Assembly: GCA_038380795.1 (NCBI GenBank)
Contig: CM076261.1
Span: 97,300,418-97,364,417, forward strand
Reading direction: 5' to 3'
Source: Pyrocephalus nanus
Lineage: Eukaryota > Chordata > Aves > Passeriformes > Tyrannidae
Length of the DNA: 64,000 nucleotides
The translations under genes were made by a program, and so were the position numbers. The notes below the pieces were generated by a model. The model ran no database searches and was not told where the DNA came from. It was given only the letters and a program-made list of their open reading frames with translations. Of this stretch, positions 38,001 through 59,199 are shown piece after piece. Numbering within the stretch: the stretch's first letter is position 1; every line of letters begins with the position of its first letter.

Positions 38001-41000
38001 AGGGAGCTGGAGAAAAGCAGGATCTCAGGAGGGTGGAGCCAGGTGGGATTTGGGATCTTTTCCCAGGGAATAAGAGACAGGAAGAGGGGAAAACAAACCC
38101 CTTCCCAAAGGGGGAAGGGGGCTTAGGATGGATATTGGGAAAATTCCAGGGATGATCTCCGAGGTTTTTCCCAACCCCGCTGATCCTGGGATTCTGTGGG
38201 GCTGGGAATGGGATCTGGGGAGGGAATGTGGGGTGGGATTTGGGGTTGAGGGTGTCACATCCCCCTTCCCCAGAGCTCCCCGTGGACCTGCAGTACCTGC
38301 CCGAGGACAAAGAGCGGGAAGAGGAGCCGGATATCCGGAAAATGCTGCTGGAAACCATCCTGCTGGTGGGAAAAGGGGAGAAAAGGGGGGGCAGGGAGGG
38401 GGTTTGGGGTTCACTGAGGATTTTGAGGGGTTTGACGAGGACTGGGTGGGGCTCAGTGAGAGTTCTTGGGGGTTCAGTGAGGATTTTTGGGGTTCATTTA
38501 AGGTTTTTGGGGTTCAGTGAGGATTTTTGGGGTTCAGTGATGATTTTGGGATTCATTGAGGATTTTGGGATTTCTTGAGGATTTTGGGGTTCAGTGAGGA
38601 TTTTGGAATTCCATAAGGATTTGTGGGGTTCAGTGAGGATTTTTGGGGTTCAGTGAGGATTTGGGGAGTTCAGTGAGGATTTTGGGGTTCAATGAGGATT
38701 TAGGGATTCACTGAGGATTTTTGGGTTAATTGAGGATTTTTGGTTTCACTGAGGATTTTGGGATTCACTGAGGATTTTGGGGGTTCATTTAAGGTTTTTG
38801 GGATTCAGTGAGGATTTTTGGGGCTCATTGAGGATTTTTGAGGTTCAGTGAGGATTTTGGAATTCCATAAGGATTTGTGGGGTTCAGTGAGGATTTTTGG
38901 GGTTCAGTGAGGATTTGGGGAGTTCACTGAGCATTTTGGGTTCACTGAGGATTTTGGGTTCAGTGAGGATTTTGGGGGATTCACTGAGGAGTTTTGGGGG
39001 TTTCACTGGAGAGTTTTGGGTTTCACTGAGGATTTTGGCATTCACTGAGGATTTTGGGTTCATTGAGGATTTTGGGGGATTCACTGAGGATTTTGGGGTG
39101 CACTGAGGATTTTTGGGTTTCACTGAGGATTTTTGGGTTTCACTGAGGATTTTTGGGATTCACTGAGCATATCTGGGGTTCAGTGATGATTTTGGGATTC
39201 AGTGAGGATTTTTGGGGTTCACTGAGGATTTCTGGGGTTCAATGAGGATATCTGGGGTTCAGTGAGGATTCTGGGATTCCATAAGGATTTCTGAGGTTCA
39301 TTGAGGATTTTGGGGGGCTCAGTGAGGATTTGGGTTCAGCAAGGACTTGGTGGGGTTCATTGAGGGCTTTTGGAGTTCCATGAGGATTTTTAGGGTTTGT
39401 GAAGGACTTGGGTTCAGTGAGGATTTTGGGGGATTCACTGAGGATTTTTGGGGGTTCACTGAGGATTTTTGGGGTTCACTGAGGATTTTGGGGGTTCATT
39501 TAAGGTTTTTGGGATTCAGTGAGGATTTTGGGGTTCCATAAGGATTTTTGGGTTCATTGAGGATTTTTGGGTTTATTTAAGGTTTTTGGGGTTCACTGAG
39601 GATTTTTGGGGATTCACTGAGGATTTTTGGGTTCATTGAGGATTTTGGGGTTTGGTGATGATTTTTGGGTTTCACTAAGGATTTTGGGTTTCACTGAGGA
39701 TTTTGGGTTCACTGAGGATTTTGGGGTTTTACTGAGGATTTTGGGGTTTTACTGAGGATTTTGGGGTTTCAGTGAGGATTTTTGGGTTTCACTGAGGAGT
39801 TTTGGGTTCACTGAGGATTTTTGGGTTCACTGAGGATTTTTGGTTTCACTGAGGATTTAGGGTTTCACTGAGGATTTTTGGGTTTCACTGAGGATTTTTG
39901 GGTTTCACTGAGGATTTTGGGTTCACTGAGGATTTTGGGGGTTTCATTGATGACTTTGGGATTGAGTGAGGACTGCCTGTGTCCCCTCAGCTGACGGCCA
40001 CCCCGCCGGGGCGGCGCGTGGTGAGGTCCCGGGGTACGTACGTGGTGCTGCGGGAGCTGCACGGCTGGGAGAGGCACCCCGAGGTGCTCAGCGCCTGCCA
40101 CAAGCTCATCCAGGTCAGTGGGGGGCCCTGGCGTGGGGGCAGCGCCGTCCTGAGCACCCCTCCTGACCCTCCTGGTCCTGGTCCTGGTCCTGGTTCTGGT
40201 TCTGGTCCTGGTCCCAGGTCCTGATCCTGGTCCCAGATCTTGGTTCTGGTGCAGGTCCAGGTCCTGGTTCTGGTCCTGGTTCTGCTCCTGGTCCTGATCC
40301 AGGTCCTGGTTCGGGTCCTGGTTTGGGTTCTGGTTTGGGTTCTGGTTCGGGTCCTGGCTTGGGTCCTGGTTCTGGTTCCGGTCCCAGATCTTGGTCCTGG
40401 GCCCAAGTCCTGGTCACAGATCCCGGTCCTGGTTCTGGTTCTGGTCCTGATCCTGGTCCTGGTCCCAGATCCTGGTCCCTGACTCTGGTCCCAAGTCCTG
40501 GTCCTGGGCCCCAAATGGAGCAGGGTGGGGGTCCCTCCCCGCAGGAACAGGGTGGGGGTCCCTCCCTCCCGCAGGAACAGGGTGGGGGTCCCTCCCTCCC
40601 GCAGGAACAGGGTGGGGGTCCCTCCCTCCCGCAGGAACAGGGTGGGGGTCCCTCCCACAGGAGCAGGGTGGGGGTCTCTCCCTCCCACAGGAGCAGGGTG
40701 GGGGTCTCTCCCTCCCCACAGGAACAGGGTGGGGGTCTCTCCCTCCCACAGGAGCAGGGTGGGGGTCTCTCCCTCCCCACAGGAACAGGGTGGGGGTCTC
40801 TCCCTCCCACAGGAACAGGGTGGGGGTCTCTCCCTCCCACAGGAACAGGGTGGGGGTCTCTCCCTCCCACAGGAACAGGGTGGGGGTCCCTCCCCGCAGG
40901 AACAGGGTGGGGGTCCCTCCCCACAGGAGCAGGGTGGGGGTCTCTCCCACAGGAACAGGGTGGGGGTCTCTCCCTCCCCACAGGAGCAGGGTGGGGGTCC

Positions 41001-42510
41001 CTCCCTCCCACAGGAACAGGGTGGGGGTCCCTCCCTCCCACAGGAACAGGGTGGGGGTCTCTCCCTCCCACAGGAGCAGGGTGGGGGTCTCTCCCTCCCC
41101 ACAGGAACAGGGTGGGGGTCTCTCCCTCCCACAGGAGCAGGGTGGGGGTCTCTCCCTCCCCACAGGAGCAGGGTGGGGGTCTCTCCCTCCCACAGGAACA
41201 GGGTGGGGGTCCCTCCCCGCAGGAACAGGGTGGGGGTCCCTCCCTCCCGCAGGAACAGGGTGGGGGTCCCTCCCTCCCGCAGGAACAGGGTGGGGGTCCC
41301 TCCCTCCCGCAGGAACAGGGTGGGGGTCCCTCCCTCCCACAGGAACAGGGTGGGGGTCTCTCCCTCCCCACAGGAGCAGGGTGGGGGTCTCTCCCACAGG
41401 AACAGGGTGGGGGTCTCTCCCTCCCCACAGGAGCAGGGTGGGGGTCCCTCCCTCCCACAGGAACAGGGTGGGGGTCCCTCCCTCCCACAGGAACAGGGTG
41501 GGGGTCTCTCCCTCCCACAGGAGCAGGGTGGGGGTCTCTCCCTCCCACAGGAGCAGGGTGGGGGTCCCTCCCTCCCGCAGGAACAGGGTGGGGGTCTCTC
41601 CCACAGGAACAGGGTGGGGGTCCCTCCCTCCCACAGGAACAGGGTGGGGGTCTCTCCCACAGGAACAGGGTGGGGGTCCCTCCCTCCCACAGGAACAGGG
41701 TGGGGGTCTCTCCCACAGGAACAGGGTGGGGGTCCCTCCCTCCCGCAGGAACAGGGTGGGGGTCCCTCCCACAGGAACAGGGTGGGGGTCCCTCCCTCCC
41801 GCAGGAACAGGGTGGGGGTCCCTCCCTCCCACAGGAACAGGGTGGGGGTCCCTCCCGCAGGAACAGGGTGGGGGTCCCTCCCACAGGAACAGGGTGGGGG
41901 TCCCTCCCACAGGAACAGGGTGGGGGTCCCTCCCGCAGGAACAGGGTGGGGGTCTCTCCCACAGGAACAGGGTGGGGGTCCCTCCCGCAGGAACAGGGTG
42001 GGGGTCTCTCCCACAGGAACAGGGTGGGGGTCCCTCCCACAGGAGCAGGGTGGGGGTCTCTCCCACAGGAACAGGGTGGGGGTCCCTCCCTCCCGCAGGA
42101 ACAGGGTGGGGGTCCCTCCCACAGGAACAGGGTGGGGGTCCCTCCCACAGGAGCAGGGTGGGGGTCTCTCCCACAGGAACAGGGTGGGGGTCCCTCCCAC
42201 AGGAGCAGGGTGGGGGTCTCTCCCACAGGAACAGGGTTGGGGTCTCTCCCCCCCACAGGAACAGGGTGGGGGTCCCACCATCCCCCTGTCCCCTCTCCCC
42301 AAGGTGCTGATCGGGGATGAGCCCGAGCCGGGCATGGAGAACCTGCTGGAGGTGACAATTCCCGAGGAGCTGGAGCAGCAACTGCAGCGCCTGGACCTGC
42401 AGGAGCAGGAGGGGTGGAGGAAGAGCAGGGAGGAGGAGGAGGAAGAGGAAGAGGAAGAGGAAGAGGGGGCTCAGGGGGCTCAGGAGAGTCCCCAGGAGCT
42501 CTCCCGGTGA
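34346..42510 (+). CDS. HGH1: HGH1 homolog, eEF2 folding chaperone, complete, 6 exons
   Basis: HGH1 (FAM203/BRP16) is an armadillo-like cytosolic adaptor that helps TRiC and Hsp90 fold translation elongation factor 2. Exons: 34346-34887, 35855-35955, 37027-37125, 38274-38365, 39991-40113, 42304-42510; total 1164 nt, 387 residues (human about 390). Exon 1 is Ala/Leu-rich with CGVLANLSREP and LGPLLCNLSRHPQGR; later blocks are VVQRLLPLTQ, GVVGALRNCCFEH, HHEWLLSDEVDLLPFLLLPL, LPVDLQYLPEDKERE, VVLRELHGWERHPEV and VLIGDEPEPGMENLLEV. The C-terminus has a run of 12 Glu, not seen in human as I recall it. ATG 34346 (gcagcaATGG) is chosen; codons upstream in frame have no ATG. HGH1 is divergent from VPS28, 616 bp between starts. 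Confidence 0.96.
34908..35850. other. AT-rich island in HGH1 intron 1
   Basis: Base composition changes abruptly from GC-rich exon to T-rich DNA: poly-T with scattered G to about 35002, then unique AT-rich sequence, then a degenerate repeat of tttcctatat/ttctatattc at 35280-35560, then AT-rich to the exon 2 acceptor. I identify no TE family or gene. It may be an old insertion or an expanded low-complexity tract. Confidence 0.85.
35960..36415. repeat. Minisatellite (gggaatgggatgggattggg)
   Basis: 6/12-bp units of tgggaatggggc in HGH1 intron 2; the later part has ggaggtgtgaaagggctg x4. Confidence 0.9.
36415..36700 (+). mobile_element. CR1 LINE 3' fragment
   Basis: gggatcttttcccagggaat, aagagacaggatgaggggaa and taggatggatattgggaaaa are diverged forms of the avian CR1 3' region. 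The end (atttcccacccaagcattcc, then gaatccacgattcac) resembles the CR1 tail 'ccaacc...gattctatgattc'. No coding capacity remains. A near copy is at 37985-38205. Confidence 0.8.
37577..37735 (+). mobile_element. CR1 LINE 3' fragment, interrupted by an array
   Basis: cagctgtgccaggggggagg, ggaattctttccgtgggggg and catccctggaggtgttttaa follow the CR1 3' order. The fragment breaks off at ggctggatgtggga, where a tgggaataggg array starts. Confidence 0.75.
37736..37990. repeat. 12-bp minisatellite (gggaataggggt)
   Basis: About 20 units with g/c variants, sandwiched between two CR1 fragments. Confidence 0.92.
37985..38205 (+). mobile_element. CR1 LINE 3' fragment, second copy
   Basis: Near-identical to 36415-36545 over its first 140 bp (gagcaggatctcaggagggt, gggatcttttcccagggaat). 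It then has gatgatctccgaggtttttc, ccaaccccgctgatcctggg and attctgtgg, the typical CR1 terminus. Confidence 0.85.
38400..39965. repeat. Minisatellite (actgaggatttttgggtttc)
   Basis: About 70 degenerate 18-24 bp units of ttcactgaggattttgggg fill HGH1 intron 4. Confidence 0.92.
40160..40512. repeat. 6-bp repeat (cctggt)
   Basis: Hexamer-based array (tcctggtcctggttctggtc) in HGH1 intron 5. Confidence 0.92.
40513..42275. repeat. 26-31-bp minisatellite of acceptor-like units
   Basis: About 60 units of gaacagggtgggggtctctc followed by cctcccacag or ccgcag. Each unit ends like a 3' splice site (pyrimidine tract plus cag). The real exon 6 acceptor (ccccaag, 42297-42303) lies just beyond. Confidence 0.95.
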
Positions 42511-43165
42511 CAAGGACAGGACACCGTGTCCCCTCTGCCAGGGGACGAGATGGTGACACCACAGCATCCCGCCGTGTGTCCTCAGGAGTCAGGACAGGGA
42601 GGTGATGCCATGTCCTGAGGGGACATTTTGGTGACACAACGCTGTGTCTTGAGGGGACAGCACAGTGACAGGATGCCACGTCCTGAGGGGACACGACAGT
42701 GACACGATGCCATGTCCTGAGGGGACATTGTGGTGACACAACCTGTCCTGAGGAGCCACAACAGTGACACGATGCCACGTCCTGAGGGGACACCGTGGTG
42801 ACACAAAGCTCAGCCCGGAGGAGCCGTGACAGTGGCTCGACCCCACGTCCTGAGTGGCCGTCAAATGACCCACAGGGATGTTTTGGTGGCACAAACGCCG
42901 CGTCCTGAGGGGCCATCGTGTGATGTGACATCGTGTTCTGAGGGGACACTGTGGTGACAAAGATGTTAAACCCTGAGGGGACATCATGGTGACAAAGATG
43001 CTCAGCCCTGAGGGGCCATCGTGTGATGTGACATCGTGTCCTGAGGGGACATCGTGGTGCCACGATGCCATGTCCCCAGGGATTGTCACAGTGCCATGTC
43101 CCCAGGAGCAGTGCCAGTGCCACAGTGCCGTGTGTCCTTCCGTGCCTTGTCACATTAAAGGTTTT
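42511..43165 (+). other. HGH1: HGH1 3' UTR with minisatellite and polyadenylation signal
   Basis: Units of roughly 50-60 bp (tgaggggacatcgtggtgac, acgatgccatgtcc) make up the 3' UTR. A polyadenylation signal ATTAAA is at 43154-43159, followed by a T-rich stretch. 43165-43550 is intergenic and GC-rich; I see nothing in it. Confidence 0.75.
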
Positions 43166-43554
43166 TTCACTCCAAATCTGCCCCCCAGATCCCTGTCCCC
43201 ACCTTGGGGACCCCCCCTATTCTGGAGGGTGTGTGGGAGTGGGGGGGTCCCCCATGTTTTGGGGGGATGTTGAGGGGGGGACATCATCACCTTTGGGGGA
43301 CAAGTTTGTGGGGGTCCCTTCTCCCACTATGGGGAGTCTCCTGTGATGCCCTGGGGGGGGGCTCAGGGACACCTTGAGAGGGGTCCCAAAACACCCTGTG
43401 GGGGGAAGGATGGAGTGTGTGTGACAAACCCGGTGATCTCGGCGTGGGGGTGGTCCCAGGACCCCCCAAACCTACCACCCTTTTATGTCACCCCCCGGGG
43501 GTCCTGGGACCCCCCTCCCAAAGCCCCTCACCAGTTTTTGTCTCCCCTCTCCTC

Positions 43555-43733
43555 CCAGCAGAGGGCGCCACGCTCCAGCCGCCATATTGGATGTCAAGAT
43601 GGCGGCGCCCGCGGGAAGGCGGTGGCATCACTTCCGGGTTTGAGCACGCTCGCTTCCGGCGTCGCCGGAAGCGGCGCCGTTGCCATGGCGACAGCCCCGC
43701 CTCGGCCGCGGCGGGCAGGGCCGGAGGCCGCGG
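43555..43733 (+). promoter_or_regulatory. CpG promoter and probable leader exon upstream of PPP1R16A
   Basis: A compact set of textbook sites: a CTCF-like core CCAGCAGAGGGCGCCA (43555-43570), YY1 sites GCCGCCATATTG (43578-43589) and CAAGATGGCGGC (43595-43606), ETS sites at 43630, 43652 and 43665, and an X-box GTTGCCATGGCGAC (43679-43692) over an ATG at 43685. The segment ends in a good donor (GTACGG from 43734). It is most simply the untranslated first exon of PPP1R16A, with the strong acceptor at 46123-46124 as a possible partner. It could instead start a small separate transcript (see the entry at 43685-45225). Confidence 0.6.
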
Positions 43734-45225
43734 GTACGGACCGGGGGAAACGGGGGGGAAAAGGGGACCAAAAGGGGGGATTGCGGGGTGCGGGGACACG
43801 GGGGGGGAGCCACGGGGGGCGGGATGGGGCGTGGGAGTTGTGGGCAGGGGGGTTGGGGGGACTGAGGGTGAGGGAGAGGGCAGGGGGGAGGTGGGGACAG
43901 GCCCGGGGGGGCTCTGGGGATATGGAGAGGCTGTGAGGGGGAAGGGAGGGTCCGGGGGGGCTCTGGGGATATGAGGAGAGCTTTGAGGGGGAAGGAAGGG
44001 GCCGGGGGGGCTCTGGGGATATGGGGGGGCTGTGAGGGGGAAGGGAGGGGCTCTGGGGATATGGGGGGGGCTTTAGGGATATGGGGGAGCTGTGAGGGGC
44101 AAGGGACGGGCCGGGGGGGCTCTGGGGATATGGGGGGGGCTGTGAGGGGGGTCTGGGGACCCTGCGGGGGTCCTGGCGGGAGGGGGGGCTGGGGACAAGC
44201 CCTGGGGCTTTGGGGGGGGGTTGGGGTCCTGTTAAAGGGGGGAAATTCCGGGGATGTCCCCTCGGGGGGGATCCTGAGACATGGGGCGCTCTTGTAGGGG
44301 ACTTCGGGGGTCCTGGCAGTGTGGGGGTCCCCTCGGGGGTGTCTGGGGACAGTGGTGGTGGGGGGGGAGTCCCTGAGGGGCCTTGGGGACATGGGAGTCC
44401 TTTTGGAATGGGGGGGTGGGGAGGGGCTGGGGGAGTTCTGGGGACATGGGGGTCCCTTTGGTGGGGGAAATGGGGGGGGGGGGTCCTGGCAGTGTGGGGG
44501 TCCCTTAAGGGGACCCTGGGGACAAGCCAAGAGACTTGGGGACAGGGGGGACCCCCTGTGGGAGGGGATTCTGGGGACAGGCCCAGGGGCTTTGAGGACA
44601 TGGGGGGGGTTGTGGGGTCCCCATGAGGGGGGGTCCTGAGGAAAAGGGGGTCCCTGTGAGGGGGGCTGGGACAGACCCAGGTGCTGGGAGACATGGGGGT
44701 GCCCTTGGGGACATGGGGGTGCTCTTGGGGACATGGGGGACCCTTTGGGGACATGGGGGTGCCTTTGGGGACATGGAGTTCCCTTTGGGGGTCCCCCCAT
44801 GACAGATTCTCCCCCCCCCCAATCCCCAGGGCTTGGGGACATCGGGGTCCCTTTGAGGGTCCCCAGGGGGACAAACCCTCCCCTTGGGGACATCGGGGTC
44901 CCACTGAGGGTCCCCAGAGGGACAAACCCTCCCCTTGGGGACATCGGGGTCCCTTTGAGGGTCCCCAGGGGGACAAACCTACCCTTGGGGACATCGGGGT
45001 CCCTTTGAGGGTCCCCAGGGGGACAAACCCTCCCCTTGGGGACATCGGGGTCCCTTTGAGGGTCCCCAGGGGGACAAACCCTCCCCTTGGGGACATCGGG
45101 GGAGGTCTGTGGTGACCCCTCCTCGGGGTGTCCCCCCCAATTCCAGCCCTTTTTCCCCCCCCTTATCCCCCCAAGATCCTCTGGGTGCTCCAGGCTCTGA
45201 CCTGGATTCCCGCAAATCCCGATAA
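43685..45225 (+). CDS. Possible two-exon micro-ORF (32 codons), hypothetical
   Basis: ATG 43685 lies at the end of the promoter-like segment; 16 codons precede the donor at 43734. An acceptor at 45174-45175, preceded by a long pyrimidine stretch, would join in frame to DPLGAPGSDLDSRKSR and TAA (45223-45225), with a polyadenylation signal AATAAA at 45225-45230. I recognise no family. The alternative is that the first part is PPP1R16A 5' UTR and the AATAAA is chance. Confidence 0.25.
43870..45120. repeat. G-rich minisatellites between the 43.7-kb promoter and PPP1R16A
   Basis: 43880-44150: about 35-50 bp units with ctctggggatatgggggggc. 44690-44790: gggtgcccttggggacatgg. 44830-45110: five units of about 54 bp with ttggggacatcggggtccct. 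44150-44690 is a degenerate G-rich mix. Confidence 0.85.
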
Positions 45226-45239
45226 ATAAAAGATCAGGT

Positions 45240-46080
45240 TGTTTGTTTTTCTTTTTTTTTTTTTTCTCTGGGGCCGTCGGAAAGAAATTTGAAAGGGAAA
45301 TTCCGGGCGCGTGCCAGGATCCGGTGGCGCATTCCCGGCTCCCGAATTCTCCCGGGGGAAAGAAGGACTGGCTCCCAGCGGGGGGGCCATCTCCCCGAAA
45401 TTTGGGGCCGTGTTAGGAATTTTGGGGTGGATCTCTGGAGTTGTTGAAGGGGGTTGGGGCTCCGGTTTTCCATCAGAATTCCTGGCATGGCCTCAGTGGC
45501 TCCGGTGGGATCGATCCTGATGGCCGTGCCAGGATTGATCGCATTGGGATCAACTGTGTTGGGATCGATGGGATTGAAGCAGGATTAATTCCCCCCCCAC
45601 CTCCCAACTCCCCCTCCAAGGCTTTGCCCTTTCCCTCAGCGTTCCGAAGGGATTTACTCTGGGATTAAGGCGCCGGAATTCTTCGCCTTCCCCGCCGGAC
45701 TTTGCCCGGTGAAGTGGCTGCGATTCCAAAGGGAGGGAGAGTGGGGGAGAAGCCGGTTTGGGAATCACATGGGGGCGGAATCCGCCCGTTCCTGCCCCGG
45801 CCCTGCCCGGAGGGCGATGCCGGCGCGGGGGCGGCGGCTCTCCCGGTTTTTCTGCACCCGTCCGGAATCCTCCGGCACGGCCGGGACGTGCCGGGATCTC
45901 CTTGTCCGGCCTCGGATCCCGGTGATTCCCTTCCCGGTAAAACCCCCCCCTCCAATCCTCCCTTCAGGGTGTCCCACAGCTCCAGGGTTGGGAATTCCCT
46001 CCCATGCAGGTTGTAGGTCAATCCCAGCTTAGGGAAAACCGGGAGAACCGGCCGTGGGTTGGGCAGGAGCCTCTCCCTGG
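45240..46080. other. Unassigned, mostly unique sequence
   Basis: A pyrimidine run at 45241-45270, a small repeat of ttgggatcgat-like words at 45510-45580, and otherwise non-repetitive GC-rich DNA. I recognise no exon or element. It is probably the intron before the PPP1R16A coding start. Confidence 0.5.
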
Positions 46081-46124
46081 ATTTAACAATCCCTTTTTTT
46101 TTTTTTTCTCCCCCAACCCCGCAG

Positions 46125-56940
<10,816 letters not shown>

Positions 56941-57400
56941 ATCCCCCTCCACAAAAAAAAAACCACCCGGGGGGTTTTTGGGGTCCCCCCCCACCCCAAA
57001 AAAATCCTCGGGGGGTTTGGGGTCCTCTCCTCGCTCTGGGAGGGTCTCCCCCGTTCGGGTTTTTTGGGGGGGTGGAATCAAAGTGGGGTCGTTTTGCACC
57101 GATCGCTGCTTTTTGTGGTTTTTTGGGGTTTTTTTGGGGGAGGGGTCTCTCAAAATCGGCGTGGGGGAAGGAGGGAGGGAGGGGTACACCCAAATCTACC
57201 TGGGGGGTATTGGGAACCCCCAAAATCCACACTAGGGGGTCCAGAGACCCCCCCAAAAACGACCTGGGGGTGTTGAAACCCCACACCAAAACCCAACCCG
57301 GGGGGTCCAAGGACCCCCCGGGTTGGGTTTTGGGGGGGGGTTTCAACACAATGGGACCCCCCCCAAAATCCACTCTGAGGGTCCAGAGACCCCCAAAACT
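56941..57400 (+). other. PPP1R16A 3' flank
   Basis: Unique-looking C/G-rich sequence with a short A run at 56954. No AATAAA or ATTAAA is seen close to the stop, so the polyadenylation site is not placed. A near-palindrome of aacccggggggtccaaggac type lies at 57293-57325. Confidence 0.5.
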
Positions 57401-58750
57401 ACCCGGGGGGAGGGGGAAGTCTAGGGACCCCCAAAACCCAACCCAGGGGGTCCCAAATTCCCCCCTGGACCCTCCAAACCCACCCTGGGGGTCCCAAATT
57501 CCCACTTGGCACCCCCCAAACCCACCCTGGGGGTCCCAAATTCCCACTTGGCCCCCCCCAAACCCACCCTGGGGGTGTCAGGACCCTCCCCAAACCCACC
57601 CTGAGGGTCCCAAATTCCCACTTGGCCCCCCCCCAAACCCACCCTGGGGGTCCCAAATTCCCACTTGGGCCCCCCCACACCCACCCTGGGGGTCCCAAAT
57701 TCCCACTTTCCCCCCCCTAAACCCACCCTGGGGGTCCCAAATTCCCACTTGCCCCCCCCCAAAACCCACCCTGGGGGTCCCAAATTCCCACTTGCCCCCC
57801 CCCAAAACCCACCCTGAGGGTCCCAAATTCCCCCCTGGCCCCCCCCCAAACCCACCCTGGGGTTCCCAAATTCCCCCCTGGCCCCTCCAAACCCACCCTG
57901 GGGGTCCCAAATTCCCACTTGGCCCCTCAAACCCATCCTGGGGGTCCCAAATTCCCACTTGACCCCCCCAAACCCACCCTGGGGGTCCCAAATTCCCACT
58001 TGGCACCCCCAAACCCACCCTGAGGGTGTCAGGACCCTCCCCAAACCCACCCTGGGGGTCCCAAATTCCCACTTGGCCCCCCCCAAGCCCACCCTGGGGG
58101 TCCCAAATTCCCACTTTCCCCCCCCTAAACCCACCCTGGGGGTCCCAAATTCCCACTTGCCCCCCCCCAAAACCCACCCTGAGGGTCCCAAATTCCCACT
58201 TGGCCCCCCCCCAAACCCACCCTGGGGTTCCCAAATTCCCCCCTGGCCCCTCCAAACCCACCCTGGGGGTCCCAAATTCCCACTTGGCCCTCCCCAAAAC
58301 CCACCCTGGGGGTGTCAGGACCCTCCCAAACCCACCCTGAGGGTCCCAAATTCCCACTTGGGCCCCCCCCCAAACCCACCCTGGGGGTCCCAAATTCCCC
58401 CCTGGCCCCCCCCAAACCCACCCTGGGGGTCCCAAATTCCCACTTGGCACCCCCCAAACCCACCCTGGGGGTCCCAAATTCCCCCCTGGCCCCCCCAAAC
58501 CCACCCTGGGGGTCCCAAATTCCCACTTGGCACCCCCCAAACCCACCCTGGGGGTGTCAGGACCCTCCCAAACCCACCCTGGGGGTCCCAAATTCCCCCC
58601 TGGCCCCTCCCAAAACCCACCCTGGGGGTCCCAAATTCCCCCCTGGCCCCCCCCAAACCCACCCTGGGGGTCCCAAATTCCCACTTGGCACCCGCCAAAC
58701 CCACCCTGGGGGTCCCAAATTCCCACTTGGCCCCCCCCAAACCCACGGGG
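57400..58750. repeat. 42-46-bp minisatellite (cccaccctgggggtcccaaa)
   Basis: About 30 units, each continuing ttcccacttggcccccccca. Four units have an extra ggtgtcaggaccctcc. 58750-59200 is C-rich DNA without a clear unit. Confidence 0.95.
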
Positions 58751-59199
58751 TGGGGGGGTTTTCCCACCTCCCCCACCCTAAACCAGTTCAAAAATCCCCC
58801 CCCCCCCAATTTAGGGGGTGGGCCCCCCTTTTCGCCCCTCCCACCCCATAACACTTTGTGGGTTCCAACAGGGGCGTGACCCCCCCAAAATCCACCCCCC
58901 TCGTGTCCCCCCCCCAACCCCCCCCACCCCGCTGCTATTTCGGGTCCCGCGGCAGCTGCAGGAAAGGTCAGAGCTCAGTGGGGTCACCCCAAAGTGCCCC
59001 CCACCCCACAAATGCCACCCCCCGGCACCCCAAAACACCCCCCCGGACACGGGTGAGCCGTTATGGGGGGCGGGGGGTGGGTTTTGGGGTATGGGGGGGG
59101 ACCCCACGCCCCCGTGGGCTGGGGGGGGATGATAAGGGTTCCCCACCCACCCCCCCCGGCGGGAAAGGGGCTCGGGGGGCCCTAAATTTGGGGTGAGGG

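Noticed and set aside
39987..43153. Overlapping ORFs of 660-1010 codons on both strands in HGH1 intron 5
   Set aside because: Translation of the 26-31-bp minisatellite in alternate frames; no start context, no family and both strands equally open.
58955..58990. AGGTCA...GGGGTCA direct half-sites as a nuclear receptor element for GPT
   Set aside because: The spacing of the half-sites is not a standard receptor spacing and the region is C/G-rich enough for chance matches.
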